Below, in pieces: positions 24,408 through 34,410 of a stretch of DNA of 64,000 bases. Numbering within the stretch: the stretch's first letter is position 1; each line of letters begins with the position of its first letter. The translations under genes were made by a program, and so were the position numbers. The notes below the pieces were generated by a model that saw only the letters and a program-made list of their open reading frames with translations, was not told where the DNA came from and made no database searches. Source of the stretch: Alphaproteobacteria bacterium (lineage in GTDB: Bacteria; Pseudomonadota; Alphaproteobacteria; Micropepsales; Micropepsaceae); NCBI GenBank assembly GCA_016124385.1, contig WGNU01000005.1:310001-374000 (forward strand). The letters run 5' to 3'.

Positions 24408-27278
24408 ATGGCTAAAGCGACCGCGCCGACCAGCGCCGAGACTGAGCGCCGCGACTACAAGCAGACGCTCTTTCTCCCCGAAACGAGCTTTCCGATGAAG
24501 GCGGGCCTGCCGGCCGCCGAGCCCAAATGGCTCGAGCGCTGGGCCGCGCTCGACCTCTATGGGACGCTGCGAAAGACCCGCAAGGACGCGCCGCGCTTCG
24601 TCTATCACGACGGGCCCCCTTACGCGAACGGCAACATCCATATCGGCACCGCGCTCAACAAGATCCTGAAGGACTTCGTCGTCCGTACCCAGACGATGCT
24701 CGGCAAGGACGCGCTCTTCGTGCCCGGCTGGGACTGCCATGGCCTGCCGATCGAATGGAAGATCGAGGAGAAATACCGCGCAGCCGGCAAGAACAAGGAT
24801 GACGTGCCGCTGATCGAGTTCCGCCAGGAATGCCGCGACTTCGCCGCGCATTGGATCGACGTGCAGCGCGAGGAGTTCAAGCGCCTCGGCATCATCGCCG
24901 ATTGGGACGAGCCCTATTTGACGATGAACAAGCCGGCCGAGGCCCAGATCGTCCGTGAGGTGATGAAATTCCTCATGAACGGGCTGCTCTATCGCGGCTC
25001 AAAGCCGGTGATGTGGTCGGTCGTCGAGAAGACCGCGCTCGCCGAGGCCGAGGTCGAATATCACGAGAAGCTCTCGCCGACGATCTTCGTGAAGTTCAAG
25101 GTGACGAAGGGCGCGCAGGGCGGCGCGTTCGCCGTCATCTGGACGACGACGCCCTGGACCATTCCCGGCAACCGCGCGATCGCCTATTCGCCCGACATCG
25201 CCTACGGCCTCTATGAGGTGAAGGCGGCGGAGGAGGGCGCGTTTGCGAGGCCCGGCGAGCGCCTCATCCTCGCCGACACGCTGGCTGCCGGCGTGCTGAG
25301 AGCCGCGAAGGCGGAGGCGACGCGGCTTTCCGACATCGACCCCAAGGGCCTTGTCTGCGCGCATCCGTTCCGCGGCCAGGGCTATGAGTTCGACGTGCCG
25401 CTGCTCCCCGGCGATCACGTGACCGCCGAGACGGGCACGGGCCTCGTTCACACCGCGCCCGGCCATGGCGAAGAAGATTTCGAGCTCGGCCGCAAATTCG
25501 ATCTCGAAGTGCCTTTCACGGTCGGCGAGGACGGCGTCTATCTGGACAGCGTGCCGCTCTTCGCGGGCAAGCGCGTCTTGAAGGACGATGGCACCGATGG
25601 CGATGCGAACGGCGCGGTCATCGGCGCGCTGATCGAGGCGGGCGCGCTCCTCGCCAAGGGTAAGCTCCGCCACGACTATCCGCATTCCTGGCGCTCCAAG
25701 GCGCCGATCATCTTCCGCAACACGCCGCAATGGTTCATCGCGATGGACCGCCCGATCGCGAACGAGGGCGGCCGGACGCTGCGCGAGCTCGCGCTCGCCG
25801 CGATCGACGCGACGGCGTTTTATCCCGCGAGCGGGCGCAACCGCCTGCGCTCGATGGTCGAGAAGCGGCCCGATTGGGTGCTCTCGCGCCAGCGCGCCTG
25901 GGGCGTGCCGATCACGGTCTTCGTGCGCAAGGCCGACGGCGAAGTCCTCCGCGACGAGGCGGTCAATGCCCGCATCGCGGACGCCGTGGAAAAGGACGGC
26001 TCGGACGCCTGGTTCACCGCCGACCCGCAAGCCCTGCTTGGCAGCGCCTACAAGGCCACCGATTTCGACCGCGTGACCGACATCGTCGATGTCTGGTTCG
26101 AAAGCGGCTGCACGCACGCGTTCGTTCTCGAAAAGCGCGCGGATCACTCATCGCCGGCCGATGTCTATCTGGAGGGCTCGGACCAGCATCGCGGCTGGTT
26201 CCAATCCTCGCTGCTGGAAAGCTGCGCCACGCGCGGCCGCGCGCCTTTCAAGGCGCTCGTCACCCACGGCTTCATCCTGGATGAGAAGGGCCAGGAGAAG
26301 ATGGCGAAGTCGAAGGGCAACACGCTTTCGCCGAACGATGTTGCCAAGCAGCACGGCGCGGAGATCCTGCGCCTGTGGGTCGCTTCGTCCGACTACATGA
26401 ACGACATCCGCTTCGGTCCGGGCATTTTGCAGTCGGTGGTCGATTCCTACCGCAAGCTGCGCAACACGATCCGCTTCCTGCTTGCGAATTTGGCGGGCTT
26501 CTCGCAGGACGAGCGCCTGGCGCCCGATGAGATGCCCGAGCTCGACCGCCTGATCCTCCATCGCCTCTGCGAGATGGACGCGCTCGTGCGGGACGGTTAC
26601 GCGGCCTACGATTTCGACCGCGTGCTCTCCGCGCTCATGAGCTTTGCGTCCAGCGATCTCTCCTCCTTCTATTTCGACATCCGCAAGGACGCGCTCTATT
26701 GCGACGGCCGCGCCAGCGTGCGCCGCCGGGCCGTCCGCACGGTGATGGATGAAATCTTCGCGCGCCTGACGACATGGCTCGCGCCCGTTCTCTGCTTCAC
26801 GATGGAAGAAGCCTTCGCCGCCCGCTTCGGCGATGACGGCGGCAGCATTCATGTGCGGGCGGCGCCCGAGACGCCTGAGGCGTGGCGCGATCCGGCGCTC
26901 GCGCTCAGGTGGGAGCGCGTGCGCGAGCTGCGCCGCGTCGTCACCGGCGCGCTCGAACTGGCCCGCCGCGAAAAGACGATCGGCGCCAGCCTCGAGGCGG
27001 CGCCGACGCTGGTCGTCGCGGACGAGGCGGACGCCGCGCTTCTCGCGCGTCTTGATTTGGATGAAATCTGGATCACGTCCGGCGCGACCGTCGCGGTCGG
27101 CTCGCCGCCCGAGGGCGCCTTCGCGCTCGACGATGTGGCGGGCGCCGCCGTCGTCTTCGCCGAGGCGAAGGGGACGAAGTGCGAGCGCTGCTGGCAGGTG
27201 CTCGAAGAGGTCGGCAGCCATGCCGATCACCCCGGCCTCTGCAACCGCTGCCACGAGACGGTGACCCATGGTGCCTGA
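24408..27278 (+). CDS. ileS: Isoleucyl-tRNA synthetase
   Basis: Class I aminoacyl-tRNA synthetase, 956 residues, charging tRNA-Ile. HIGH-type motif in PPYANGNIHIGTAL, WDCHGLPIEWK following it, the CP1 editing domain with TTTPWTIPGNRA, the KMSKS-type loop as KMAKSKGN, the anticodon-binding helices, and a C-terminal zinc finger with four Cys (CERCWQ and CNRC). This is the bacterial IleS1-type architecture. I prefer ATG 24408, which has AGGGGG at normal spacing; ATG 24399 sits directly against that site. The 3' end overlaps lspA by 11 bases. Confidence 0.98.
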   Translation: MAKATAPTSAETERRDYKQTLFLPETSFPMKAGLPAAEPKWLERWAALDLYGTLRKTRKDAPRFVYHDGPPYANGNIHIGTALNKILKDFVVRTQTMLGKDALFVPGWDCHGLPIEWKIEEKYRAAGKNKDDVPLIEFRQECRDFAAHWIDVQREEFKRLGIIADWDEPYLTMNKPAEAQIVREVMKFLMNGLLYRGSKPVMWSVVEKTALAEAEVEYHEKLSPTIFVKFKVTKGAQGGAFAVIWTTTPWTIPGNRAIAYSPDIAYGLYEVKAAEEGAFARPGERLILADTLAAGVLRAAKAEATRLSDIDPKGLVCAHPFRGQGYEFDVPLLPGDHVTAETGTGLVHTAPGHGEEDFELGRKFDLEVPFTVGEDGVYLDSVPLFAGKRVLKDDGTDGDANGAVIGALIEAGALLAKGKLRHDYPHSWRSKAPIIFRNTPQWFIAMDRPIANEGGRTLRELALAAIDATAFYPASGRNRLRSMVEKRPDWVLSRQRAWGVPITVFVRKADGEVLRDEAVNARIADAVEKDGSDAWFTADPQALLGSAYKATDFDRVTDIVDVWFESGCTHAFVLEKRADHSSPADVYLEGSDQHRGWFQSSLLESCATRGRAPFKALVTHGFILDEKGQEKMAKSKGNTLSPNDVAKQHGAEILRLWVASSDYMNDIRFGPGILQSVVDSYRKLRNTIRFLLANLAGFSQDERLAPDEMPELDRLILHRLCEMDALVRDGYAAYDFDRVLSALMSFASSDLSSFYFDIRKDALYCDGRASVRRRAVRTVMDEIFARLTTWLAPVLCFTMEEAFAARFGDDGGSIHVRAAPETPEAWRDPALALRWERVRELRRVVTGALELARREKTIGASLEAAPTLVVADEADAALLARLDLDEIWITSGATVAVGSPPEGAFALDDVAGAAVVFAEAKGTKCERCWQVLEEVGSHADHPGLCNRCHETVTHGA

Positions 27279-27822
27279 GACCGCCTGGCGCGAGCCCGCC
27301 GTGCGTCTGGGCGCCGCGGCGGCGGTGCTGGCCCTCGTGCTCGATCAGATCGTCAAGGCGTTTCTCCTCTATGGCGCGGGGTTCGCCGCCTGCTGCGCCT
27401 ATAATCGCCCCTTCGCCGATGCCTGCGATATTTGCCTGCCGGTCGAGATTCTCCCGGTTTTCGATCTCGTCATGGTCTGGAATGTCGGCGTCAGTTTCGG
27501 GCTGTTTCCCGCCAACAGTCAGATCGAGTTGGTGATTCTTCTCACCTTCGCCATCGCGGTCTCGGGCGCCCTCGCGCTCTGGCTCGCCCGGGTGACCGAC
27601 CGCCTGCTGGGCCTCGCGATCGGCCTGACCATCGGAGGAGCCTTGGGCAACGTGATCGACCGGGCGGTTTACGGCGCGGTCGCGGATTTTTTTGACTTTC
27701 ACGCGTTCGGGTATCATTGGTACGTCTTCAACGTGGCGGACGCGGCCATCGTGGTGGGCGTTGGCCTCCTTTTGTTCGACGCGTTGATGCTGCGGCGACA
27801 GGCGGGTGGCGGGGCCCGCTGA
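27268..27822 (+). CDS. lspA: Lipoprotein signal peptidase (signal peptidase II)
   Basis: A 184-residue inner-membrane aspartic protease that cleaves prolipoproteins after lipidation. Four hydrophobic segments. The catalytic Asp residues are D131 in GGALGNVIDRAVYG and D158 in FNVADAAIVVG, and MVWNVGVSFGLF is the conserved first block. A four-Cys segment (C42, C43, C53, C56) in the first periplasmic loop is not part of the usual E. coli-type sequence. ATG 27268 lies inside the end of ileS (11-base overlap), so translation is probably coupled. Its substrates in this window include the OmpA-type and BamF-like lipoproteins. Confidence 0.96.
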   Translation: MVPETAWREPAVRLGAAAAVLALVLDQIVKAFLLYGAGFAACCAYNRPFADACDICLPVEILPVFDLVMVWNVGVSFGLFPANSQIELVILLTFAIAVSGALALWLARVTDRLLGLAIGLTIGGALGNVIDRAVYGAVADFFDFHAFGYHWYVFNVADAAIVVGVGLLLFDALMLRRQAGGGAR

Positions 27823-27839
27823 ACAAGAATGAGGTTCGC

Positions 27840-28475
27840 ATGACCCTTCCCACTCGCGGCTTCTTGGGCAGCCGCATGGCGCTTTCCGGAGCGGCGCTCG
27901 GCCTGCTGACGGCACTGCCGGGCTGCGGCGGCGTTGCCGACGCACTCGGCATGAGCAAGAACGCGCCGGACGAATTCGCGGTCGTCACCAAGGCGCCGCT
28001 GATCATCCCGCCTGACTATTCTCTCCGCCCGCCCCAGCCGGGCGCGCCGCCCGCGCGCGAAACCTCGCCGACGGAGCGGGCGCGCCAGGCCCTGGTTCCG
28101 GGCGCCGCCGACGGCACCGAGACGCAGGGCCAGGCCGCGCTCCTCTCGCGTGTTGGCCCCGCGGAAGATGACATCCGCGCGAAGGTCGAGGGCGAGAACC
28201 GCGAGATCGAGGAAAAATCCGAAGCGCTCACCAGCGATATTCTTTTCTGGCAGGACAACAAGCCACCCGCGAACGTGATCGACGCGACCGAGGAGGCGGG
28301 CCGCCTGCGCGCCGAGGGTACGCGCGCGCCGGGTCCCGTGCCGGAAGGCGAGGCCGCCACCGCATCGACAGCCGGTCCCGCCCCTGCGCCGACGGCGCCC
28401 GTGGAGGCCGTGCCGGCCAGCACCGCCACGCCCTCCGCCAAGGAGGAATCGGGCGGCTGGTTCGACTGGTTCTGA
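27840..28475 (+). CDS. DUF3035 / BamF-like outer-membrane lipoprotein
   Basis: A 211-residue lipoprotein. The signal sequence ends in a lipobox LPGC near residue 29. The mature start carries PDEFAVVTKAPLIIPPDYSL and RPPQPG, the hallmark of DUF3035/BamF, an alphaproteobacterial accessory lipoprotein of the outer-membrane beta-barrel assembly (BAM) complex. The C-terminal half is low-complexity Ala/Pro/Glu, probably disordered, ending GGWFDWF. ATG 27840 has GAGG five bases upstream. It follows lspA by 17 bases and overlaps the first M16 gene by one base (TGATG). BAM membership is inferred from family. Confidence 0.85.
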   Translation: MTLPTRGFLGSRMALSGAALGLLTALPGCGGVADALGMSKNAPDEFAVVTKAPLIIPPDYSLRPPQPGAPPARETSPTERARQALVPGAADGTETQGQAALLSRVGPAEDDIRAKVEGENREIEEKSEALTSDILFWQDNKPPANVIDATEEAGRLRAEGTRAPGPVPEGEAATASTAGPAPAPTAPVEAVPASTATPSAKEESGGWFDWF

Positions 28476-29830
28476 TGATCCTCACGCGCGTTTGGCGTTC
28501 ACGGCGGCTCGCCGCGGCCTTGGTGGCGGGCGCAGCGCTTCTCGCACCGGCCGCTACGGGCGCGGAGGATGCCGGCTTCAAGGCGGAGGTCTTCGAACTC
28601 GCCAACGGCATGGAAGTGGTCGTCTTGCCGGACCACCGCGTGCCGGTCGTCACGCATATGGTGTGGTACCGGATCGGCTCGGCCGATGAGCGGCCAGGCA
28701 AATCCGGGATCGCGCACTACCTTGAACACTTGATGTTCAAGGGTACGCCGCGCTTCCCGGACGGCGAGTTCTCAAAGATCGTCGCGCGCAATGGCGGCCA
28801 GGACAACGCCTCGACCTCCACCGACTACACGAACTATTTCCAGCGCGTGGCGAAGGACCGCCTGCCGCTCGTCATGGAGATGGAAGCCGACCGCATGAAG
28901 AACCTCGTGCTGAGCGATGAAGTCGTTTTGCCCGAGCGCGACGTCATCATCGAGGAGCGCAGCTTCCGCACGGATAACGATCCCGGCAGCCTGCTCTACG
29001 AACAGATGCAGGCCGCACTTTATCTCAATCACCCCTATGGCACGCCCATCATCGGCTGGCGCCGTGAGATGGAACAGCTCACGCGCGAGGACGCGCTCGA
29101 CTGGTATCGCGCGCACTATGCGCCGGACGATGCGATTCTGATCATCGCGGGCGACGTCACGGCGGAGGAAGTCAAACCCCTCGCTGAGAAATATTACGGC
29201 CCCCTCGCGCCCTCCGGCGTGACGCGGGCCGAGCGCCCGCAGGAGCCGCCGGCGATCGCCGCACGGCGCGTCCTGATGGAGGACAAGCGCGTCGAGCAGC
29301 CACAAGTGCTGCGCCTCTACCTCGTGCCGAGCTACGCGACCGGCAAGGATGCCGCCCATGCGCTTGAAGTCCTATCAGACATTCTGGGCGGCGGCGATAC
29401 GAGCCGGCTCTACCGCATCCTCGTTGAGGAAAAGAAGCTGGCTGTCTCGGCCAGCACCTATTTCGACGGCGACAGCCTCGATGCGACGACGTTCTCCGTG
29501 AGTGCGATCCCGGCCGAGGGTGTAACGCTGGAGGCGCTCGAAGCGGCGATCGATGAGATCCTCGCCGACTTCATCGCCAATGGCCCGACGGAAGACGAAA
29601 TGACTCGCGCGAAGACGGGTCTCATCGCCAACGCGCTCTATGCGCGAGACAGCCAATACCTGATGGCGCGGATCTATGGCTCGGCGCTCGTTACCGGCCA
29701 GACGGTCGAGGACGTGGAATCCTGGCCGGCACGCATCGCCGAAGTGACGCCGGACGCCGTCAAAGGCGCCGCCGCCGAGCATCTCGTGATGAAGGCCTCC
29801 GTCACCGGCTTTCTAAGAGCCCCCCAATGA
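28475..29830 (+). CDS. M16 family zinc peptidase, catalytic subunit
   Basis: A 451-residue secreted insulinase/pitrilysin-type peptidase. Signal peptide within residues 1-28 (LAAALVAGAALLAPAATG). The inverted zinc motif HxxEH is HYLEH in GIAHYLEHLMFKGT near residue 85, with the third ligand Glu in the RDVIIEERSF block about 75 residues on. A second, inactive M16 domain makes up the C-terminal half. The start overlaps the BamF-like gene by one base and the stop overlaps the second M16 gene by four (ATGA). Together they should form a periplasmic heterodimer like bacterial processing-peptidase relatives. Confidence 0.95.
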   Translation: MILTRVWRSRRLAAALVAGAALLAPAATGAEDAGFKAEVFELANGMEVVVLPDHRVPVVTHMVWYRIGSADERPGKSGIAHYLEHLMFKGTPRFPDGEFSKIVARNGGQDNASTSTDYTNYFQRVAKDRLPLVMEMEADRMKNLVLSDEVVLPERDVIIEERSFRTDNDPGSLLYEQMQAALYLNHPYGTPIIGWRREMEQLTREDALDWYRAHYAPDDAILIIAGDVTAEEVKPLAEKYYGPLAPSGVTRAERPQEPPAIAARRVLMEDKRVEQPQVLRLYLVPSYATGKDAAHALEVLSDILGGGDTSRLYRILVEEKKLAVSASTYFDGDSLDATTFSVSAIPAEGVTLEALEAAIDEILADFIANGPTEDEMTRAKTGLIANALYARDSQYLMARIYGSALVTGQTVEDVESWPARIAEVTPDAVKGAAAEHLVMKASVTGFLRAPQ

Positions 29831-31140
29831 TCGCCCGGTTCGTTATTGCCGTTCTGTTGTGCATCGTGCCCTCGCTCGCCGCGGCGACCGAGATCACGCG
29901 TGTCGAGGGCGTGGCCGGCAACGAAGCCTGGCTGGTCGAGGAGACCGCGATCCCGATCGTCACGGTCGTTATTGCCTTTGACGGTGGCGCGCGGCTCGAT
30001 CCCGACGGAAAGGAAGGTCTTGCGCGCATGACCGCGGCGCTCCTCACCGAAGGGGCGGGCGAGCGCGACGGTCAGGCGTTCAAGCGGGCGCTTGAGGATC
30101 GCGCGATCAAGGTCTCGGCCGACGCGGACGAAGACACGGTCGAGGTCACGCTCCAGACGCTCGCGGCGAACAAGGACGAGGCCTTCGCGCTGCTACTGGA
30201 CGCGCTGCTTCGCCCGCGCTTCGAGGAACAGGCGATCGAGCGCATCCGCAATCAACTCCGCGCGGTCTTGCGCCAGGAAGCGGAGGATCCGCGCTGGATC
30301 GCGCGGCGTGCGTTCTACGCGGGCCTCTTCGCCGGCCACCCTTACGCGCGATCGGAGAACGGCACGCCCGAAAGTCTCGCCGCGATCACGCGCGCCGATA
30401 TCGAGGCTTTCGCGCGCACCAATTTCTCGCGCGACCGCATGAAGATCGCGATCGTTGGCGATCTGCGCGCGGAGGACGCAAAGGCCCTGCTCGATCGCCT
30501 GAGCGAGGCGCTGCCCGAAAAGGGGCCGGAAGAATCTGCGGGCGTCGCCGAAATCTCGACCGCGCCCTCGCTCGCGATCGTCGAGCGTGAGAATCCGCAA
30601 TCGACGCTCATCTTCGGCTCGACCGGACTGCTACGGAGCGATCCGGACTACATTCCCGCGACCGTTCTCAACTACATCCTGGGCGGTGGCGGCTTTTCCT
30701 CGCGTCTGATGGAAGAGGTGCGCGAGAAGCGCGGCCTTGCCTATGGTGTTTCGACAAGCCTCGCGACGCGCAAGCTCGCCGGCGTCTATGTCGGCTCGGT
30801 CGCGACTGACAATGCGCGCATTTCCGAATCGCTCGCCCTCATCCGCAGCGAGATCGCGCGCCTGCGCGATGAAGGCCCGAGCGAGGAAGAAATCGCTGAC
30901 GCCAAGACGTATTTGACCGGCTCGTTCGCGCTCGGGCTCGATTCGAACGCCAAGATCGCGCGTTTCCTCATTGACGCGCAGCTCTACGATCTGGGGATCG
31001 ATTACATCAACACCCGCAACGCCGAGATCGAGGCCGTGACGGCCGATGATCTCAAACGCGTCGCCAGCCGGATCCTGCGGCCCGAGGAATTGCGCGTGAC
31101 GGTCGTCGGCAAGCCGGAAGGCCTCACCGCGACGCCGTGA
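29827..31140 (+). CDS. M16 family peptidase, non-catalytic partner subunit
   Basis: A 437-residue secreted M16 homologue. A signal peptide covers residues 1-19 (MIARFVIAVLLCIVPSLA). The HxxEH zinc motif is absent; at the same place the protein reads LARMTAALLTEGAGERD. It keeps the substrate-binding blocks GGGGFSSRLMEEVREKRGLAYG, where the Arg and Tyr contribute to the partner's active site in two-subunit M16 enzymes. Starts with ATGA overlap with the catalytic subunit gene, so a 1:1 complex is likely. Sixteen or more bases separate it from the next transcript element; pgi follows at 31249. Confidence 0.94.
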   Translation: MIARFVIAVLLCIVPSLAAATEITRVEGVAGNEAWLVEETAIPIVTVVIAFDGGARLDPDGKEGLARMTAALLTEGAGERDGQAFKRALEDRAIKVSADADEDTVEVTLQTLAANKDEAFALLLDALLRPRFEEQAIERIRNQLRAVLRQEAEDPRWIARRAFYAGLFAGHPYARSENGTPESLAAITRADIEAFARTNFSRDRMKIAIVGDLRAEDAKALLDRLSEALPEKGPEESAGVAEISTAPSLAIVERENPQSTLIFGSTGLLRSDPDYIPATVLNYILGGGGFSSRLMEEVREKRGLAYGVSTSLATRKLAGVYVGSVATDNARISESLALIRSEIARLRDEGPSEEEIADAKTYLTGSFALGLDSNAKIARFLIDAQLYDLGIDYINTRNAEIEAVTADDLKRVASRILRPEELRVTVVGKPEGLTATP

Positions 31141-31248
31141 ACGGCTGACGGATGCGTGGCGGGCGATCCCAGACCTTATACTGAGGCGCGGCGCGGTGAG
31201 TCGTGGACAGTCCGCACCCGCCGCCCATGGCGCGAGGAAGGTGGCTTC

Positions 31249-32544
31249 ATGATCCCCTATACCCAGGATGTCTCGCAGAGCCTCGGCCGCGGCGCTTTCG
31301 CCGGCCTCGATCTCGCGCCGTGGAAGGCACAGGCCAAGGCCATCCTCGCCGATCTCTCCCGCGAGCGCCGCACTGGAGCGCTCGAGCTCTTGACGATCTG
31401 CGACCGCGCGGACGACCTCGCGGCGGCAAAACCGCTCGCCGAAGCGCTCTTGAAGGATACGAGTGATCTCGTGCTGCTCGGCACCGGCGGTTCCTCGCTC
31501 GGCGCGCAGGCGATCGCGCAGCTGACCGGGCGCCTCACGCCCTTCTCGCGCGGCGCCGGACCTCAGCTTCATTTCTTCGACAATCTGGATGGCGAAACCT
31601 ATTCGCGCGCCTTCGCGGCGTTCGATTGGCGAACGACGCGGTTTCTTGTGGTCTCCAAATCCGGCACGACCGGCGAGACGATGATGCAGGCGCTGGCCGC
31701 TATCAAGGCGCTGGAGGATGCGGGCGGCGGCAAATACGCCAAGCACCATTTCACATTCCTGACCGAGCCGGGCGGCAACGCGATGCGCAAGCTCGCGGGT
31801 GAGCTCGGTGCGCCCGTCGCCGATCATCCGCTGGGGATTGGCGGGCGTTACTCGGTGCTTTCGCTTGTCGGCCTCTTGCCCGCGATGCTGATGGGTGTCG
31901 ATCCCGCCTTGATGCGCGCGGGTGCGCGCGACGTGTTGGCGGCGATCGAGACCGGCGATCCCGACCAATGCCCGCCCGCCTTGGGCGCGCTGCAACTCGC
32001 CGCGCTGATGGAAGCAAAGGGCCTTCGCCAGATCGTCCTGTGGGCCTATGCCGACCGGTTGGAACGCTTCGTCATGTGGTGGCGCCAGCTCTGGGGCGAA
32101 TCCGTCGGCAAGGACGGAAAGGGCTCGACGCCCATCCCGGCCGTCGGCCCGGTCGATCAGCACAGCCAGCTTCAGCTCTACCTGGGCGGGCCGGACGACA
32201 AGCACTACACGTTCCTTCTGCCGCCCCGCAAAGGCCAGGGTCCCGTCACCCACGCGGCGCTGGCGGAAAAGATCGGCATGGCGAGCGTGGGCGGCTATGC
32301 GATCGGCGATCTCGTCGCGGCGCAGGCGCTGGCGACCCCCGAAACGCTGATCGCGCATGGCCGGCCCGTCCGCCGCATGACGCTGCCCGTCTATGACGCG
32401 CGCGCGCTCGGCGCGCTCTTCATGCATTTCATGCTCGAGACGATCATCGCGGCCCGGCTGATGGGCGTTGATCCGTTCGACCAGCCAGCCGTCGAGGAGG
32501 GCAAGGTCCTCGCGCGGACTTATCTTGCGGACGGCAAGGGATGA
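31249..32544 (+). CDS. pgi: Glucose-6-phosphate isomerase
   Basis: A 431-residue SIS-fold isomerase interconverting glucose 6-phosphate and fructose 6-phosphate. Family blocks: [19 protein letters not shown] (phosphate loop), [30 protein letters not shown] and [14 protein letters not shown]. It is shorter than E. coli Pgi (549), matching the compact alphaproteobacterial/Gram-positive type. ATG 31249 has GGAAGGTGG upstream; a GTG frame from 31156 lacks support. The stop overlaps mutL by four bases (ATGA). Supplies fructose 6-phosphate to the PFK encoded at 12.2 kb. Confidence 0.95.
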   Translation: MIPYTQDVSQSLGRGAFAGLDLAPWKAQAKAILADLSRERRTGALELLTICDRADDLAAAKPLAEALLKDTSDLVLLGTGGSSLGAQAIAQLTGRLTPFSRGAGPQLHFFDNLDGETYSRAFAAFDWRTTRFLVVSKSGTTGETMMQALAAIKALEDAGGGKYAKHHFTFLTEPGGNAMRKLAGELGAPVADHPLGIGGRYSVLSLVGLLPAMLMGVDPALMRAGARDVLAAIETGDPDQCPPALGALQLAALMEAKGLRQIVLWAYADRLERFVMWWRQLWGESVGKDGKGSTPIPAVGPVDQHSQLQLYLGGPDDKHYTFLLPPRKGQGPVTHAALAEKIGMASVGGYAIGDLVAAQALATPETLIAHGRPVRRMTLPVYDARALGALFMHFMLETIIAARLMGVDPFDQPAVEEGKVLARTYLADGKG

Positions 32545-34355
32545 CGATCCGCCGCCTCGCCGAGGCGACGGTCAACCGCATCGCGGCGGGCGAAGTCATA
32601 GAGCGCCCCGCGAGCGCCGCGAAGGAACTCGTCGAGAACGCGCTCGATGCGGGCGCCGCGCGCATCGACGTTCAGATCGCGGGCGGCGGGCTTCAGCGTC
32701 TCATCGTCGAGGACGACGGCGCCGGCATGGGCGCGGACGATCTGACCCTTTGCGTGGAGCGCCACGCCACGTCGAAGCTGCGCCAGACGGATAGCGGCGA
32801 TGATGATCTCGAATGGATCGAGACGCTGGGCTTTCGCGGCGAGGCGCTGCCCTCCATCGGTGCGGTCGCGCGCCTGACGATCGACAGCCGGCGGGCGGGC
32901 GATGAGACCGCGCACCGCATCATCGTGGATGCGGGCGAGGGGAAGGGTCCGGCGCCCTGCGCCTTTCGCGCGCGCGGCGAGCACGGCACGCGCGTCGTGG
33001 TGGAGGATCTTTTCTACGCGACGCCCGCGCGGCTCAAATTCCAGAAATCGCCGCGCGCCGAGACGATGGCGGTGCTGGAAATGCTCCGGCGCATCGCCCT
33101 CGCGCGGCCTGATGTCGCCTTCACGCTGATCGAGGACGGGCGCGCGCTTCTGCGGGCGCCGGCTGAGGCGGGCGACCTGTTCGAGGCGCGGCGCGGCCGG
33201 CTCGGCGCCATTCTGGGCCGTGCCTTCACTGAGAACGCGCGCCCCATCGCCATCGAGCGCGAAGGCTTGCGGCTGTCGGGCTTCGCGGGCCTCCCGACCT
33301 TCAATCGCGGCAACGCCGCCCAGCAGCATTTCATCGTCAATGGCCGCAGCGTCCGCGACCGCCAGCTCCTGGGCGCCGTGCGCGGCGCCTATGCGGACGT
33401 TCTCGCGCGCGACCGCCATCCGGTTCTCGCCCTCGCGATCGACATCGATCCGCGCGACGTCGATGTGAACGTGCACCCGGCGAAGGCCGAGGTGCGCTTC
33501 AAGGACCCTGCCCGCGTGCGCGGCATGATCGTCAGTACCCTGAAGACCGCGCTCGCCGAGGCGGGCTTTCGCGCCTCGACCACCGTGACGGCGGATGCGT
33601 TGCGTCACCTTCGCCCCGGCGTGGCGCCGGCGCAGGCGCCGCTGCCGGCCTATGCCTTTGCCGAGGCGGGCGAGGCTGCGCGCGCCTTCTTCGCGCCGCA
33701 GCCGGGCTTTGCCATGGAGACCCTGCCGCAGGCCCGCGCGGAGGCGCCGCCCGAAGCCGCCGGGCCCAATCCCGCCTATCCGCTCGGCGCCGCGCGCGGC
33801 CAACTCCACAACACCTACATCGTCGCCGAAACGGCCGACGGCCTCGTCATCGTCGATCAGCACGCCGCGCATGAGCGCCTCGTCTATGAGCACATGAAGC
33901 GGCAGATGGCGGGCGGCCGCGTCGCCGCCCAATTGCTGCTCGTGCCGGAGATCGTCGACCTCGATCTGGCCTCCGCCGCGCGGGTGGCCGAACGCGCAAG
34001 CGAGCTGGCCGAGCTTGGCCTTCTCATCGAGCCCTTCGGCGATGGCGCGATCCTGGTGCGCGAGGTTCCCGCGCTCCTCGGCGAAACCGACATCGCGGGG
34101 CTGATCCGCGACCTGGCCGATGAGCTTGCCGAACTGGGCGAGGCGCTCGCGCTCAAGGACCGCCTCGCCGATGTCTGCGGCACGATGGCCTGCCACGGCT
34201 CGGTGCGGGCCGGGCGCCGTCTGACGGTTCCCGAGATGAACGCCTTGCTGCGCGAGATGGAGGCGACGCCCCTCTCCGGACAGTGCAATCACGGCCGCCC
34301 GACCTATGTCGAATTGAAGCGCGCCGACATCGAGAAACTGTTCGGCCGGCGCTGA
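32541..34355 (+). CDS. mutL: DNA mismatch repair protein MutL with endonuclease motif
   Basis: A 604-residue mismatch-repair matchmaker. N-terminal GHKL ATPase: [43 protein letters not shown] and [14 protein letters not shown]. The C-terminal dimerisation domain carries [12 protein letters not shown], the DQHAx2Ex4E metal-binding motif of nicking MutL proteins, plus [10 protein letters not shown] and [11 protein letters not shown]. This implies the strand incision is made by MutL itself, as in bacteria lacking MutH. A Pro/Ala-rich linker joins the halves (about 360-410). Translationally coupled to pgi. Confidence 0.97.
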   Translation: MTIRRLAEATVNRIAAGEVIERPASAAKELVENALDAGAARIDVQIAGGGLQRLIVEDDGAGMGADDLTLCVERHATSKLRQTDSGDDDLEWIETLGFRGEALPSIGAVARLTIDSRRAGDETAHRIIVDAGEGKGPAPCAFRARGEHGTRVVVEDLFYATPARLKFQKSPRAETMAVLEMLRRIALARPDVAFTLIEDGRALLRAPAEAGDLFEARRGRLGAILGRAFTENARPIAIEREGLRLSGFAGLPTFNRGNAAQQHFIVNGRSVRDRQLLGAVRGAYADVLARDRHPVLALAIDIDPRDVDVNVHPAKAEVRFKDPARVRGMIVSTLKTALAEAGFRASTTVTADALRHLRPGVAPAQAPLPAYAFAEAGEAARAFFAPQPGFAMETLPQARAEAPPEAAGPNPAYPLGAARGQLHNTYIVAETADGLVIVDQHAAHERLVYEHMKRQMAGGRVAAQLLLVPEIVDLDLASAARVAERASELAELGLLIEPFGDGAILVREVPALLGETDIAGLIRDLADELAELGEALALKDRLADVCGTMACHGSVRAGRRLTVPEMNALLREMEATPLSGQCNHGRPTYVELKRADIEKLFGRR

Positions 34356-34410
34356 GGTTGCAGTTTTCGCATTTCCCCGGCAGCGTGGCGCCGCTGCGGG
34401 GGTGGCTCAC

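Noticed and set aside
30631-32427. 598-codon reverse open frame across the second M16 and pgi genes
   Set aside because: Antisense shadow; forward reading has full family motifs and overlapping junctions.
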